Source: JAIOSM01 sp964593725 (GTDB lineage Bacteria; Desulfobacterota; Desulfobacteria; Desulfobacterales; Desulfobacteraceae). From it: 64,000 nucleotides of DNA. Made by a program: the position numbers and the translations under genes. The DNA lies in NCBI GenBank assembly GCA_964593725.1, contig CAZQJS010000012.1, positions 1 through 64,000 of the forward strand. The letters run 5' to 3'. Each line of letters begins with the position of its first letter. Position 1 is the first letter of the stretch. The notes below the pieces were generated by a model. It searched no databases. It was not told the origin of the DNA and saw only the letters and a list, made by a program, of their open reading frames with translations. This document shows, in pieces, positions 17,656-27,095 of the stretch.

Positions 17656-18657
17656 ATGGGAAAATTAAAGCGGACATTTCTATCCATTTCAATAGCACTT
17701 GTATTGTTCCTGGTCGGCATTACAGGGTATGTGGCAATAGAGGGCTGGAGTATCCTTGATTCTGCATATATGACTGCAATAACAATCAGTACCGTGGGTT
17801 TTTCCGAAATAAATGAAATCAGCAGCCAGGGCAGACTGTTTACCATGTTTTTAATTTTTTTTGGTGTTGCCTACTATTTATACCTTGCAAGCGTGTTAAT
17901 GCAGACCATTATTGAAGGTGAGTTAATAGTTATACTTGGGAGAAGAAAATTGAACAACGCAATAAAAAGGCTTGATAATCATTACATAGTTTGCGGATAT
18001 GGGCGGATTGGAAGAATTCTGTGCAATCTTATCCGGGAAGAGACATCAAATATTGTTGTCATTGAACAGGATAAGCTTCTTGTTCCGGTACTTGAAAACG
18101 ATAATATCCTGTACATCCATGGGGATGCATCAGATGAGAGAATGATTGTAAGAGCCGGAATAAAAAAGGCAAAGGTCTTTATCGCAGCCCTGGCCACTGA
18201 TGCAGCCAATGTTTTCCTTGTACTCACGGCAAGGCAGCTGAATCCTGAAATGTTGATCATGGCAAGAGCAAGCAATGAGAGCGTTAAACAAAAGCTTTTG
18301 ATTGCCGGGGCTGATATCGTGGAATCACCGTATGATACCGGTGCTGCCTCCATGGGCTTAAAGCTTCTCAGACCAAATGTGAGTAACTTTCTTGATGTTG
18401 CAACATCAAGATCAAAGGATGCAATTCAAATTGAAGAGTCCATTGTGGGAGTCAATTCAAAATATGCAAATGTTACCCTTAAGGATTCAGGTATCAGGCA
18501 GGAATATGATCTCATAATTATTGCCATTAAAAAAGAGAGTGGTGAGATGCTGTTTAACCCTTCCTTTGATACTATCATAGAGCCTGGAGGTACTATTATC
18601 TCCATGGGCAAAACAGATGCACAAAATGAATTTCATAGAGAACTTAACAGGAATTAA
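17656..18657 (+). CDS. Potassium channel protein with TrkA-N (RCK) domain
   Basis: Ion channel of 333 residues. Two transmembrane helices (about 8-28 and 60-88) flank a pore loop with filter TVGFSE (usual potassium channels: TVGYGD). A Rossmann RCK domain follows, beginning HYIVCGYGRIGRILCNLI near residue 112, with IVVIEQDKLLVPVLE and GDASDERMIVRAGI; a TrkA-C domain with SKYANVTLKDSGIRQEYDLIIIAIKK ends it. The architecture is that of MthK-type ligand-gated channels. The altered filter may change selectivity. Confidence 0.9.
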   Translation: MGKLKRTFLSISIALVLFLVGITGYVAIEGWSILDSAYMTAITISTVGFSEINEISSQGRLFTMFLIFFGVAYYLYLASVLMQTIIEGELIVILGRRKLNNAIKRLDNHYIVCGYGRIGRILCNLIREETSNIVVIEQDKLLVPVLENDNILYIHGDASDERMIVRAGIKKAKVFIAALATDAANVFLVLTARQLNPEMLIMARASNESVKQKLLIAGADIVESPYDTGAASMGLKLLRPNVSNFLDVATSRSKDAIQIEESIVGVNSKYANVTLKDSGIRQEYDLIIIAIKKESGEMLFNPSFDTIIEPGGTIISMGKTDAQNEFHRELNRN

Positions 18658-18677
18658 TATTTGTCCGGGGATTGTTT

Positions 18678-19265
18678 TTATATCTTATAAATAATCCTTT
18701 TATCGGTTATTATGATATCAACAGTGTGTTTTTTTGAATCCATTTCAACATGATCAACAATCTGTTCTTCAAAGGCCAATGATACTTTTCGGCATGTTTC
18801 AGGCAGGCTTGTTATCAGTTTTAAGTAGAACTTATCACCGAATCCGAGACGTCCCCCCTTGTCATCAAAGGCAAGGCCCGGTATGATCGCAATGCTGACA
18901 TCCTCCAGGGAAAATCTTTTACATTTGTCTGTGTCAGGTTCCAGAAAACCATTCTTGTTTTTAATAAGGTCCCTGCCATAATCACTTATTTTATATAGTT
19001 TTATTGTTTTCTGGGGGCCTGGATCGACTGGCAGTACAAGCCCTTTTTCAAATTTAAGAGCTTTTTTGATTATATTCTCAGTGGGAAACTCGTCGGCTTT
19101 TTGTGTGTATATAAAAGTAATATTTGATTCTATGAAATTTGCAAAGCCAAAAAGATTTGCTTCAATTTTATTTTGTTTTTCGGCCAGCTCCTCTGGAGAA
19201 AAGTTTTCAATGCTTTTTGTAACAGTCTCTAGAATATCTTCTTTTGCTTCTTTAATATCATCCAT
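18678..19265 (-). CDS. 5-formyltetrahydrofolate cyclo-ligase
   Basis: Enzyme that converts 5-formyl-THF to 5,10-methenyl-THF with ATP, 195 residues. Recognised from FIYTQKADEFPTENIIKKALKFEKGLVLPVD, IPGLAFDDKGGRLGFGDKFYLKLI (the family's RLGxGxGYYDR loop in a diverged form) and the C-terminal VDIIITDKRII. The ligand loop GDKFYLKLI lacks the usual GGYYDR pattern, so activity is likely but not certain. It is divergent from serS. Confidence 0.88.
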   Translation of the reverse strand: MDDIKEAKEDILETVTKSIENFSPEELAEKQNKIEANLFGFANFIESNITFIYTQKADEFPTENIIKKALKFEKGLVLPVDPGPQKTIKLYKISDYGRDLIKNKNGFLEPDTDKCKRFSLEDVSIAIIPGLAFDDKGGRLGFGDKFYLKLITSLPETCRKVSLAFEEQIVDHVEMDSKKHTVDIIITDKRIIYKI

Positions 19266-19438
19266 AATTACTTCCTTAATTTTATGACAAAAATATTATT
19301 TTAGTTAATATTATACACAGGTTATAAATTGTCAATACTCAATAATTATTGACTGTTTGAAACTCGCGTGGTATTTGGATTATGGCAGAGAAATATTTTG
19401 TGATTATAATTGGAAATTTAAAGAAGAGTTTAACTGAT

Positions 19439-20722
19439 ATGCTTGATTTAAAATATGTAAGAGAAAACTTAGATATAGTTGAAAAAGCGGTGCAAAAACG
19501 CGGTGGAAATGCTGATTTTACATGGTTTTCCAGGGTTGAAAAAGAGCGAAGAAATGTTCTCCAGGAGATTGAAACCCTTAGAAATAATAGAAATATAGCA
19601 TCTGATAAAATTGCTGAAATGAAAAAAGCAGGTGAAGATGCAAAGCCAATGATTGAGAAAACACGTGAAGTTTCAGATAAGATAAAAGAGCTTGAAAAAA
19701 TACTTTCTGAAGTTGAAACAAAGATTACTGATTTTTTAATAACTATTCCCAACATACCCCATCCTGATGTGCCAGTGGGCAGAGATGAAGAAGATAATAT
19801 CCTTTTAAAAAAGCATGGGACACCCTTAACCTTTGATTTTGAGATTAAATCACATTGGGAAATAGGTGAAAACCTTGGAATTCTAGATTTTACAAGGGCA
19901 GCAAAGCTTGCCGGATCACGGTTTCCACTCTATTTCGGCAGCGGAGCAAAGCTTGAAAGAGCACTTATCAGCTTTATGCTTGATATCCACATTAATGAAC
20001 ATGGTTACAGAGAGATCCTTCCTCCCTTGCTTGTTAACAGCAGAACCATGACAGGAACGGGTCAGCTGCCTAAATTTGAAGAGGATCTTTTCAAGCTCCA
20101 GGGACTTGATTACTATTTAATACCAACCTCGGAAGTGCCCATGGCAAATATTTATGCAAATGAGATAATAGATGAGGGCAGACTTCCCATAAAATTTACG
20201 GCATTTACGCCATGTTTCAGATCAGAGGCAGGTTCCTATGGGCGTGATACCAAAGGGCTTATACGCCAGCATCAATTCAATAAAGTTGAGCTTGTGAAAT
20301 ACACAACGCCTGATACTTCCTATGATGAACTTGAATCTTTGCTCTTAAATGCAGAAACAATTCTTCAAAGGCTTGAACTGCCATATCAAGTTGTAACTCT
20401 CTGTTCAGGAGACCTTGGGTTTGCAGCCTCAAAAACCTATGATATAGAAGTCTGGATGCCGGGCCAGGATAAATACAGGGAAATATCTTCCTGCAGTAAT
20501 TGTGAAACATTCCAGGCAAAAAGAGCAGGGATAAAATATAGAAAACAGGGGCAGAAAAAGCCTGAATTCGTGCATACACTGAATGGCTCAGGACTCGCAG
20601 TGGGCAGAACCTTTGCAGCATTGCTTGAAAATTTTCAGCAGCCTGATGGATCTGTTGCAATTCCAGAGGCACTGCAACCATACATGGGAGGTCAGAAAGT
20701 AATCAAAAATGAAAATCAGTGA
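19439..20722 (+). CDS. serS: Seryl-tRNA synthetase
   Basis: Class II aminoacyl-tRNA synthetase charging tRNA-Ser. The start is placed at MLDLKYVRENLDIVEKAV, the usual SerRS opening, giving 427 residues; the frame also permits an upstream ATG at 19382. The N-terminal coiled-coil arm is followed by the catalytic core with motif 2 (FRSEAGSYGRDTKGLIRQHQF) and motif 3 (LNGSGLAVGRTFAALLENFQ). It overlaps thrC by 14 bases and leads a four-gene plus-strand operon. Confidence 0.96.
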   Translation: MLDLKYVRENLDIVEKAVQKRGGNADFTWFSRVEKERRNVLQEIETLRNNRNIASDKIAEMKKAGEDAKPMIEKTREVSDKIKELEKILSEVETKITDFLITIPNIPHPDVPVGRDEEDNILLKKHGTPLTFDFEIKSHWEIGENLGILDFTRAAKLAGSRFPLYFGSGAKLERALISFMLDIHINEHGYREILPPLLVNSRTMTGTGQLPKFEEDLFKLQGLDYYLIPTSEVPMANIYANEIIDEGRLPIKFTAFTPCFRSEAGSYGRDTKGLIRQHQFNKVELVKYTTPDTSYDELESLLLNAETILQRLELPYQVVTLCSGDLGFAASKTYDIEVWMPGQDKYREISSCSNCETFQAKRAGIKYRKQGQKKPEFVHTLNGSGLAVGRTFAALLENFQQPDGSVAIPEALQPYMGGQKVIKNENQ

Positions 20723-22211
20723 TTTCCCCCCAGACATTCAAAGTTTTATTGTCCCGGAACCAACAGGTGAATTGTTCTATAAATGCCTTGGATGTTCAAG
20801 TGAATTTTCCATAAACAAACCTTTATATGTATGCCCTGAATGCAGTCAGGTATTATTAATCTATGACAGGAATGCAGAAAAGCTTAAAGATATTCCTGGA
20901 ACAACATGGCAGAGAATTTTTGATTTTAGAAAATCTCTTAAAACAGAGGCTTTTAAAGGAATTTACAGGTTCCATGAATTTACAGGCTCTTGTATTCCAG
21001 AAGATTCCATTGTCTTTCTGGGAGAGGGTAATACACCAATGATTGAAGCCAATTCAAGGCTCAAAGAAGAAGCCGGCATAAGATTTTTCTATAAAAATGA
21101 TGGCCAGAACCCCAGCGGCTCCTTTAAAGACAGAGGCATGGCAAGTGCCATGTCAAATATTAAATATTTAATGGATAAGGGGTTTGTATCTGAAATAATT
21201 GCTGTGTGCGCATCAACCGGGGATACATCGGCAGCAGCAGCCCTTTATGCTTCTTATCTCCAGCCCGGGATTAAGTCAGCAGTGCTTCTTCCCCATAACA
21301 AGGTTACTCCCCAGCAGCTTTCCCAGCCCCTGGGCAGTGGAGCACAGGTATTTGAAATACCGGGTGTATTTGATGACTGTATGAAAATCGTTGAACATTT
21401 ATCTGAAAAATATTCTGTTGTGTTGCTCAATTCAAAAAATCCATGGCGTATCCTTGGGCAGGAATCCTATGCCTATGAGATTGCCCAGGATTTTGATTAT
21501 GTTATGGAAGATAAGGTCATTGTTGTACCTGTGGGGAATGCAGGGAATATTTCTGCCATTATGAATGGATTTATCAAATTTTTTGAAACAGGCATTATAA
21601 ATGCTCTGCCAAAAATCGTTGGAGTACAATCGGAACATGCCGACCCTGTGTTCAGGTATTATAAACAAAGGGAAGATAAGAGAGAATTTAAACCTGTAAC
21701 AGTGAAACCAAGTGTTGCCCAGGCAGCCATGATTGGAAATCCAGTATCCATGCCCCGGGTTATATATCTTACAAAAAAATACAATAAACTTGCCTGCAAA
21801 GAGCGTGTGTTTTTTGTGAATGTTAAAGAACAATCAATTATGGAGTGGTATCTCAAGGCCAACCAGAACGGTCATATTACATGCACCCAGGGTGGTGAAT
21901 CCCTTGCAGGCCTGGTAAAAGCAGTAAAGAATAAAATAGTGTCCACAAGTGAAACTGCTGTGGTTGATGCCACAGCCCATGCCTTGAAATTTTCCAGTTT
22001 TCAGAACCTCTATTTTGAACAAAACATGCCAGAAGAATTTAATATTAAGCATAATATTGATTTTATAAATCTGCCATGCCTTGTTATGCCTGAAAAGGGT
22101 ATGGCTGTTCCCTCCCAGAAAAACAGGCTTAATCCTGATGAGTTTAAGGATTTTGTTACAGATATATCGAGAAAAATTGCTAACAAATTGAAATTAAAAG
22201 GTATATTATGA
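20709..22211 (+). CDS. thrC: Threonine synthase
   Basis: PLP enzyme that converts O-phosphohomoserine to threonine, 500 residues. An N-terminal zinc-ribbon-like module (YKCLGCSSEF and YVCPECSQVL) precedes the PLP core, with the lysine in NPSGSFKDRGMASAMS, ASTGDTSAAAALYASY for phosphate binding and the C-terminal NGHITCTQGGESLAG. The start overlaps serS, so the pair is coupled: threonine and serine supply for translation. Its stop overlaps the LysM gene (ATGA). Confidence 0.93.
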   Translation: MKISDFPPDIQSFIVPEPTGELFYKCLGCSSEFSINKPLYVCPECSQVLLIYDRNAEKLKDIPGTTWQRIFDFRKSLKTEAFKGIYRFHEFTGSCIPEDSIVFLGEGNTPMIEANSRLKEEAGIRFFYKNDGQNPSGSFKDRGMASAMSNIKYLMDKGFVSEIIAVCASTGDTSAAAALYASYLQPGIKSAVLLPHNKVTPQQLSQPLGSGAQVFEIPGVFDDCMKIVEHLSEKYSVVLLNSKNPWRILGQESYAYEIAQDFDYVMEDKVIVVPVGNAGNISAIMNGFIKFFETGIINALPKIVGVQSEHADPVFRYYKQREDKREFKPVTVKPSVAQAAMIGNPVSMPRVIYLTKKYNKLACKERVFFVNVKEQSIMEWYLKANQNGHITCTQGGESLAGLVKAVKNKIVSTSETAVVDATAHALKFSSFQNLYFEQNMPEEFNIKHNIDFINLPCLVMPEKGMAVPSQKNRLNPDEFKDFVTDISRKIANKLKLKGIL

Positions 22212-23674
22212 TTAGTATTTCAAACAGATTAGTTTTTTCAGCCATGGTCTTTATATGTTTGTTTTTGATCGGTTTTGGTGTACAGGTATCAAAAGCATCT
22301 GAAGTTGGTATTAAAACATCTTATAAACAATATAAAGTTTATGAGTATAAAGGAGAAAAGATTTTATGTGAGCCCTATGTTGTTCAAAAAAATGACTGGC
22401 TGTATAAAATCTTTAGAAGAAAGGGAGTAATCTCCACAGATAATTTCCCTCTGTTTATTGATATTTTCAGTAATATCAATCCGGATGTAAGCAACATAGA
22501 TGTAATAGAACCGGGAGAGTCCATATTAATTCCTCTTCGTAAAATTACAGAGGACGATTACAAAGAAAAAGAGCCTGGAATTGTACAGGTTCCGGTTCTG
22601 AATTATGCCGATGTACCGGAAACATTTAAACCCTATGTCTCAAAACATCAAGTTAAACAGGGAGAATTTGTATCTACCCTTCTTGATAAACAGTTTCTTA
22701 ATAAAGATGGCAGCATATCCAAGCAGGGATTAAAGGCCTTTAAAATTGCTAACCCGGGCATTAAAAATATTGATCTGATTTATGAGGGGTCATCCATATT
22801 CCTGCCTGATCCAGAGCTTCTTTCCCAGCCGTGGTTTCAGTCCCTTTTTGCAAAAAAGAGCGACAGGTTGAATATTCACCGGGCAAAAGTGAAGAGCAAA
22901 AAAGAGAGAGCTTTGAAAATCACTGAATATCAAAATGCAGAATTAAAAAAATATGCCTCTTTAATCGGTGGTACGCTTGCTTCCAGTGGTAATTACTATT
23001 TTCCAGATAAGACCAATAATACAATGTCAAAAATTGATTTATCAGTAACACCGGTAATAAAGCTTGCAAACGGGCAGAAAATTCTGTTGATTCCTGAAGG
23101 TGTTTATAATAAGAACATAATTGAAGCTCTTAAAACACGCTGGGAAAATGTCAAAATCCAGAAAATTTCTGAGGCAATTGCTGATTACAAAGAAAAACAG
23201 GTACTGTCAAATAAAATTCCATTAAAAGAGTTTAAGAAATTTATCAAGGAACTGTTATCCATAGCTGATTTCAAGTACTTGCAGGATGAAAGTATTAAAT
23301 TTAAATTCAACTCAATTCCGATGAATGCAGCCGTGGGCAGGATCAAACGGGCAAATCAGCCTGATCTTCTGCTTGATTTTGGCAATATTATAGGTGATGC
23401 TTTTAATGCAATAAAAGAACAGGGAAATGATATAATTTCCCTTGAACCGGAAAAGGGAAAGATCAAAGCTGCCGGAAAATTATTTAAACACCTTGGCATT
23501 GCCTCAGTTCATAACCCCTCTTTTCTCATGGGGAAGAAAGTTCTGACTGTAGAGGGTATATATGTATCAGAACTTGAACCAGAGATTCTGATTACAAAAG
23601 AAAAGCTGCCTGAAAAAACCATTGAGTTTTTAAAAAATAAGAATATAAATAAAAATATTAAATTTTTATATTAA
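22208..23674 (+). CDS. Exported LysM-domain protein
   Basis: A 488-residue secreted or periplasmic protein. Residues 1-30 form a signal peptide (hydrophobic core FSAMVFICLFLIGFGVQV). Two LysM-like modules follow: YVVQKNDWLYKIFRRKG to IEPGESILIPL (about 57-118), and KHQVKQGEFVSTLLDKQF to YEGSSIFLPD (about 145-200). These would bind peptidoglycan. The remaining 280 residues are not recognised. The gene is coupled to thrC by ATGA and followed by the TPR lipoprotein, which suggests an envelope role, possibly anchoring type IV pili. Confidence 0.85.
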   Translation: MISISNRLVFSAMVFICLFLIGFGVQVSKASEVGIKTSYKQYKVYEYKGEKILCEPYVVQKNDWLYKIFRRKGVISTDNFPLFIDIFSNINPDVSNIDVIEPGESILIPLRKITEDDYKEKEPGIVQVPVLNYADVPETFKPYVSKHQVKQGEFVSTLLDKQFLNKDGSISKQGLKAFKIANPGIKNIDLIYEGSSIFLPDPELLSQPWFQSLFAKKSDRLNIHRAKVKSKKERALKITEYQNAELKKYASLIGGTLASSGNYYFPDKTNNTMSKIDLSVTPVIKLANGQKILLIPEGVYNKNIIEALKTRWENVKIQKISEAIADYKEKQVLSNKIPLKEFKKFIKELLSIADFKYLQDESIKFKFNSIPMNAAVGRIKRANQPDLLLDFGNIIGDAFNAIKEQGNDIISLEPEKGKIKAAGKLFKHLGIASVHNPSFLMGKKVLTVEGIYVSELEPEILITKEKLPEKTIEFLKNKNINKNIKFLY

Positions 23675-23701
23675 TATAAAGTCTTTAGGAGATTAAAACT
23701 T

Positions 23702-24466
23702 ATGAAAAATTTCTTTTTTGCAGTGATTTGCCTTTTAGTGCTGGCCTTTGGTATATCCTCATCCTGTGTGTCTTCATCAGAAACTAAAATAAAAAATAAA
23801 AAAATTGCCCAGGCTGTCTACCAGGAAGGAAAAGTTTATTTTGAGCAGAAAAGATACTCAACAGCCCTTGCAAAATTCCTTGAAGCTGAAAAAACAATTT
23901 CAGATGATCAGTTTCTTCAATATGATATTGGAATTACCTATATGATAAATAAGAGGTATGATCTTGCAGAAAAATTTTTTAAAAAAGCTTTAGATATACA
24001 AAAAGAGTTCATGCCTGCCATGAATGGTCTTGGTGCAGCATACCTTGAACAAAAAAAGCTGGACAAAGCCATTGAGTGTTTTAAAATGTGTATTGACAGT
24101 TTGTTATATGCAACTCCCCATTATGCCCTTGCCAATTTAGGATGGGCTTATTTAGGGAAAAAAGATTATGCCCTTGCATCGGATTATTTTTTAAAAGCAT
24201 TGAAAAAAGTTCCGGGATACCCAAGGGCCCTGCACGGTTTTGTCACAGTCAGTTTAGAGACAAACAGGGAATACCTTGCCCTGAAAAAACTTGATAAAGC
24301 AGTAAAAAAGCACCCTGATTCAATGATTATTCATTATGACTATGCAAGAATATTTGAAAAAACAGGGCAGTATCAACAGGCAAGGAAACACTGGGAAAAG
24401 GTTATTGATCTTGCTCCGGATGAGTCTAACTTTATGGCAGAAGCGGAAAGCAGATTAAGAAAATAA
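23702..24466 (+). CDS. TPR lipoprotein, PilF/PilW-like candidate pilotin
   Basis: A 254-residue protein with a lipoprotein-like signal (Cys22 after GISSS) and about six tetratricopeptide repeats from residue 40 on (AQAVYQEGKVYFEQKRYSTALAKFLEAEK and following units). PilF/PilW proteins of this shape bring the PilQ secretin to the outer membrane. It is convergent with pilQ and separated from it only by a shared terminator, which supports but does not prove that role. It is the last gene of the serS operon. Confidence 0.82.
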   Translation: MKNFFFAVICLLVLAFGISSSCVSSSETKIKNKKIAQAVYQEGKVYFEQKRYSTALAKFLEAEKTISDDQFLQYDIGITYMINKRYDLAEKFFKKALDIQKEFMPAMNGLGAAYLEQKKLDKAIECFKMCIDSLLYATPHYALANLGWAYLGKKDYALASDYFLKALKKVPGYPRALHGFVTVSLETNREYLALKKLDKAVKKHPDSMIIHYDYARIFEKTGQYQQARKHWEKVIDLAPDESNFMAEAESRLRK

Positions 24467-24500
24467 TCATAAAGATAAATAAAGATATAAAGTAAAAAAA

Positions 24501-24543
24501 GCCCCCCTCTCTTTTGTCATTGACTTTTAAAAGAGAGGGGGGC
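24501..24543. terminator. Strong bidirectional terminator between TPR gene and pilQ
   Basis: Perfect 15-bp inverted repeat: arm GCCCCCCTCTCTTTT at 24501-24515 and its complement at 24529-24543, with a 13-base loop. The stem is followed by TTTTT on the plus strand and preceded by seven A (a U-run on the minus strand). It ends both the serS operon and the pilMNOPQ operon. Confidence 0.95.
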
Positions 24544-24563
24544 TTTTTATATTTTATATGGGT

Positions 24564-27095
24564 TTAATCTAATGTTTGATTTGATATATCAAGACCATTT
24601 CTTCTCTGCTTCAGCTGGACAATGGTTGGTGTGATGAAAATCAGTAGCTCCTGCTTGTCAGCTGTATTAAGATCAGTTCTAATAAGACGTCCCAGTAATG
24701 GTATATTCATTAGATAGGGAAATCCTTTTTTAGTTTTTGTCTTTTTTGACTTAAGTACACCACCAATGACAACAGTGTCATTGTTATTCACAAGCAGAGT
24801 GGTTGTTGTCTCATTGGTCGCAAGTGCAGGTGCAGCACTGCCTGTTGACATGGTTGCAATTTCATTTTTTGTAAGATGTATCTCAAGTGAAATACGCCTG
24901 TCCGGTGTTACATGGGGGGTTACCTCAAGAAGCAGGTCAATATTTTTATAAGCAGTTGTAGTATTGCCGTCTCCATCATTGATATTATAGGGGAATTCCA
25001 CTCCCTGCTTGATTGTTGCTTTAATATTATCAAGGGTTAAGATTTTTGGTGAAGATATAACCTCAACATCTCCCTTGGATTCGGCAGCGTTGAGAGTTGT
25101 TGTCAGGTAGGATAACCCTCCGTCTCTGACGCCAAAGGCTTGATCTACAAGGTGGTTAAATGTAAAACTCATGGCCTGTTTGGGGGCTGCTGCCGGAGCA
25201 TTAAGGGATACTTCGTACTGATCACCCGGAGCAGTTGTTGCTCCTTCATTAAAACCAAAATTTGCACCAAGGCCAAGGTTCCTTGAAAAGTTTTTATTTG
25301 CCTCTACAATTTTTGCACTTATCATAATCTGGGGTGTAACATTATCAAGCGTATAAATTAGCTCCCTTGCCTTAATAATTTTTTCTTTTGTATCGGTGAT
25401 GATGATCATATTGGTACGTTTGTCAACCGTTACAGATCCACGTTTTGGAGTCAGAATTTTCTGTATATGGGGCATAATATCCGATGCTGCATCAGCATAA
25501 TTGATCGGAATATATTCGGTCTCCATGGGCTGGAATGATTGCTGTGCTTCTCTGGCCTTTTGCATGGCTTTATATTTAGCCTGCTGCTGTGTTGCCTCCT
25601 GGGCCAATGTTGCCCTGGTTGCTATTCGTATAACATTGCCCTGTTCTGTTTTATCAAGCTGATTCATTGCAAGTACAAGGTCAAGGACCTGATCCCACGG
25701 GATTGGATTGTCAAGGGTTAAGGTTACACTGCCGGTTACATTTTTATCAATGGCAAAATTTTTATTGCTGATACTGCTCAGAATTCTGAAAACATTTTTA
25801 ATATCAGTCTCATAGAAATCAAGTTTAATCTTTTCTCCTGTATATTTTTTTTGATAGAGGGAAGGTTCTTCATATCTCTGCGGCTCCCTTTTAGTAGTTG
25901 TTCCCATGGCCGTAGATCTTTTAACAGAAGGAGAAGTTTTTACCCTGGAACCTTTTGCTGGTGTAAAATTGGTTCTGGCAATTTTTTTATTTTTTTCATC
26001 AGAAGAACTGTTTGCAGCTTTATTTTTATTAAGTGTGTTTTCCCGGGTCAGGTTGTTATCAGTTAAGTCGTTATCAGAGGATATGTCTTCATTATTTATA
26101 ACTCTTTCAGATGCACTCTTATCTGCTTTTGTAAATTTCGGAGGTTCAATGCTGGACGGTTCAAAGCGAATAGTAAGTACATTATTGTCCTGGATAACGT
26201 GGTATGGGACTTTTTCACGCATACTGATTTCAATTTTTGAATTGCGGCTCTTTCTCACTTTTTTTAAAGGTAAAATTTTATAAACAGCTGATTTGAAATA
26301 TTTTGTTTCAAATGGACGTCTATGCCTGCGGGGGATATTTGTCCGGTAAAGGTTCAGATATAGTATCCCTTTTTTACCCTTGGAAAAGTCATATCTGACT
26401 GGATGGGAAGTAGTTATGGTAAGTTCAGTATATCCTTCATCTTCAACGTTAAATTCAATATCAGAAACATTGGCCATGCTTTTTGGAATGATTACTTTTT
26501 TGGAACTTAAGGATTTCTTATTGTTTGAATTTTTTACTTTAGGCTTATCGTTTTTTGTAATTTTCCCGGTTCCGCCGGCAATACTGACTTTTAAACTGCT
26601 GCCTTGTTTTTTAATGGAATAGGGCAGATCCTGATTGAGCAGAATTTCAATTTTTGCTGTGTTTTTCTCTTTATCTGCATAGGATGGAATTATATTGCTG
26701 ACACTTCCTTTATCTGACACAATGGATGTGATTTTCTCATCTAATGTGGTATCAGGCAGATAAATTGCAATACCAAAGGGAAATGCCTGTTTAATGGATG
26801 TGTATTTCAGTTCTTTGTTTCCTTTGATAATTACCTGAACGGATTTTTGCTTTTGAACCAGTTCAACTTTATTAATTATTCTGTTGTTCTTTGTCTGTTT
26901 TTTTACAATTTTTTTGTCTGCTTTTGTATCATTGCCGGTTTTACCGGATACAGCAGTGCCTGGGTCTTGTTTTTTTTGTTCTTGTTTTGCAGCGCAGCCT
27001 GGAAAGATAAAAAGTCCCAATAGAGTAAAGCATACTATTATCACACATACATTTTTCAATTGATTCTTTAATAATTGTCGCATATTTTTACCCAT
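24564..27095 (-). CDS. pilQ: Type IV pilus secretin PilQ
   Basis: Outer-membrane channel for type IV pili, 843 residues. A lipoprotein-type signal (FPGC, Cys34) is followed by two AMIN domains (about 60-165 and 200-325) for peptidoglycan binding and a low-complexity linker (330-410). Next come the STN/secretin-N region beginning IKLDFYETDIKNVFRILSSIS and the secretin core with VEVISSPKILTLDNIKATIKQG and the terminal VIGGVLKSKKTKTKKGFPYLMNIPLLGRLI. It overlaps pilP by 8 bases and is last in the operon. Confidence 0.95.
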   Translation of the reverse strand: MGKNMRQLLKNQLKNVCVIIVCFTLLGLFIFPGCAAKQEQKKQDPGTAVSGKTGNDTKADKKIVKKQTKNNRIINKVELVQKQKSVQVIIKGNKELKYTSIKQAFPFGIAIYLPDTTLDEKITSIVSDKGSVSNIIPSYADKEKNTAKIEILLNQDLPYSIKKQGSSLKVSIAGGTGKITKNDKPKVKNSNNKKSLSSKKVIIPKSMANVSDIEFNVEDEGYTELTITTSHPVRYDFSKGKKGILYLNLYRTNIPRRHRRPFETKYFKSAVYKILPLKKVRKSRNSKIEISMREKVPYHVIQDNNVLTIRFEPSSIEPPKFTKADKSASERVINNEDISSDNDLTDNNLTRENTLNKNKAANSSSDEKNKKIARTNFTPAKGSRVKTSPSVKRSTAMGTTTKREPQRYEEPSLYQKKYTGEKIKLDFYETDIKNVFRILSSISNKNFAIDKNVTGSVTLTLDNPIPWDQVLDLVLAMNQLDKTEQGNVIRIATRATLAQEATQQQAKYKAMQKAREAQQSFQPMETEYIPINYADAASDIMPHIQKILTPKRGSVTVDKRTNMIIITDTKEKIIKARELIYTLDNVTPQIMISAKIVEANKNFSRNLGLGANFGFNEGATTAPGDQYEVSLNAPAAAPKQAMSFTFNHLVDQAFGVRDGGLSYLTTTLNAAESKGDVEVISSPKILTLDNIKATIKQGVEFPYNINDGDGNTTTAYKNIDLLLEVTPHVTPDRRISLEIHLTKNEIATMSTGSAAPALATNETTTTLLVNNNDTVVIGGVLKSKKTKTKKGFPYLMNIPLLGRLIRTDLNTADKQELLIFITPTIVQLKQRRNGLDISNQTLD

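Noticed and set aside
26284..26312. ATTTGAAATATTTTGTTTCAAAT-like imperfect palindrome, as a third enhancer copy
   Set aside because: It is inside pilQ coding sequence and differs from GTTCAAAATTTTGAAC in centre and length.
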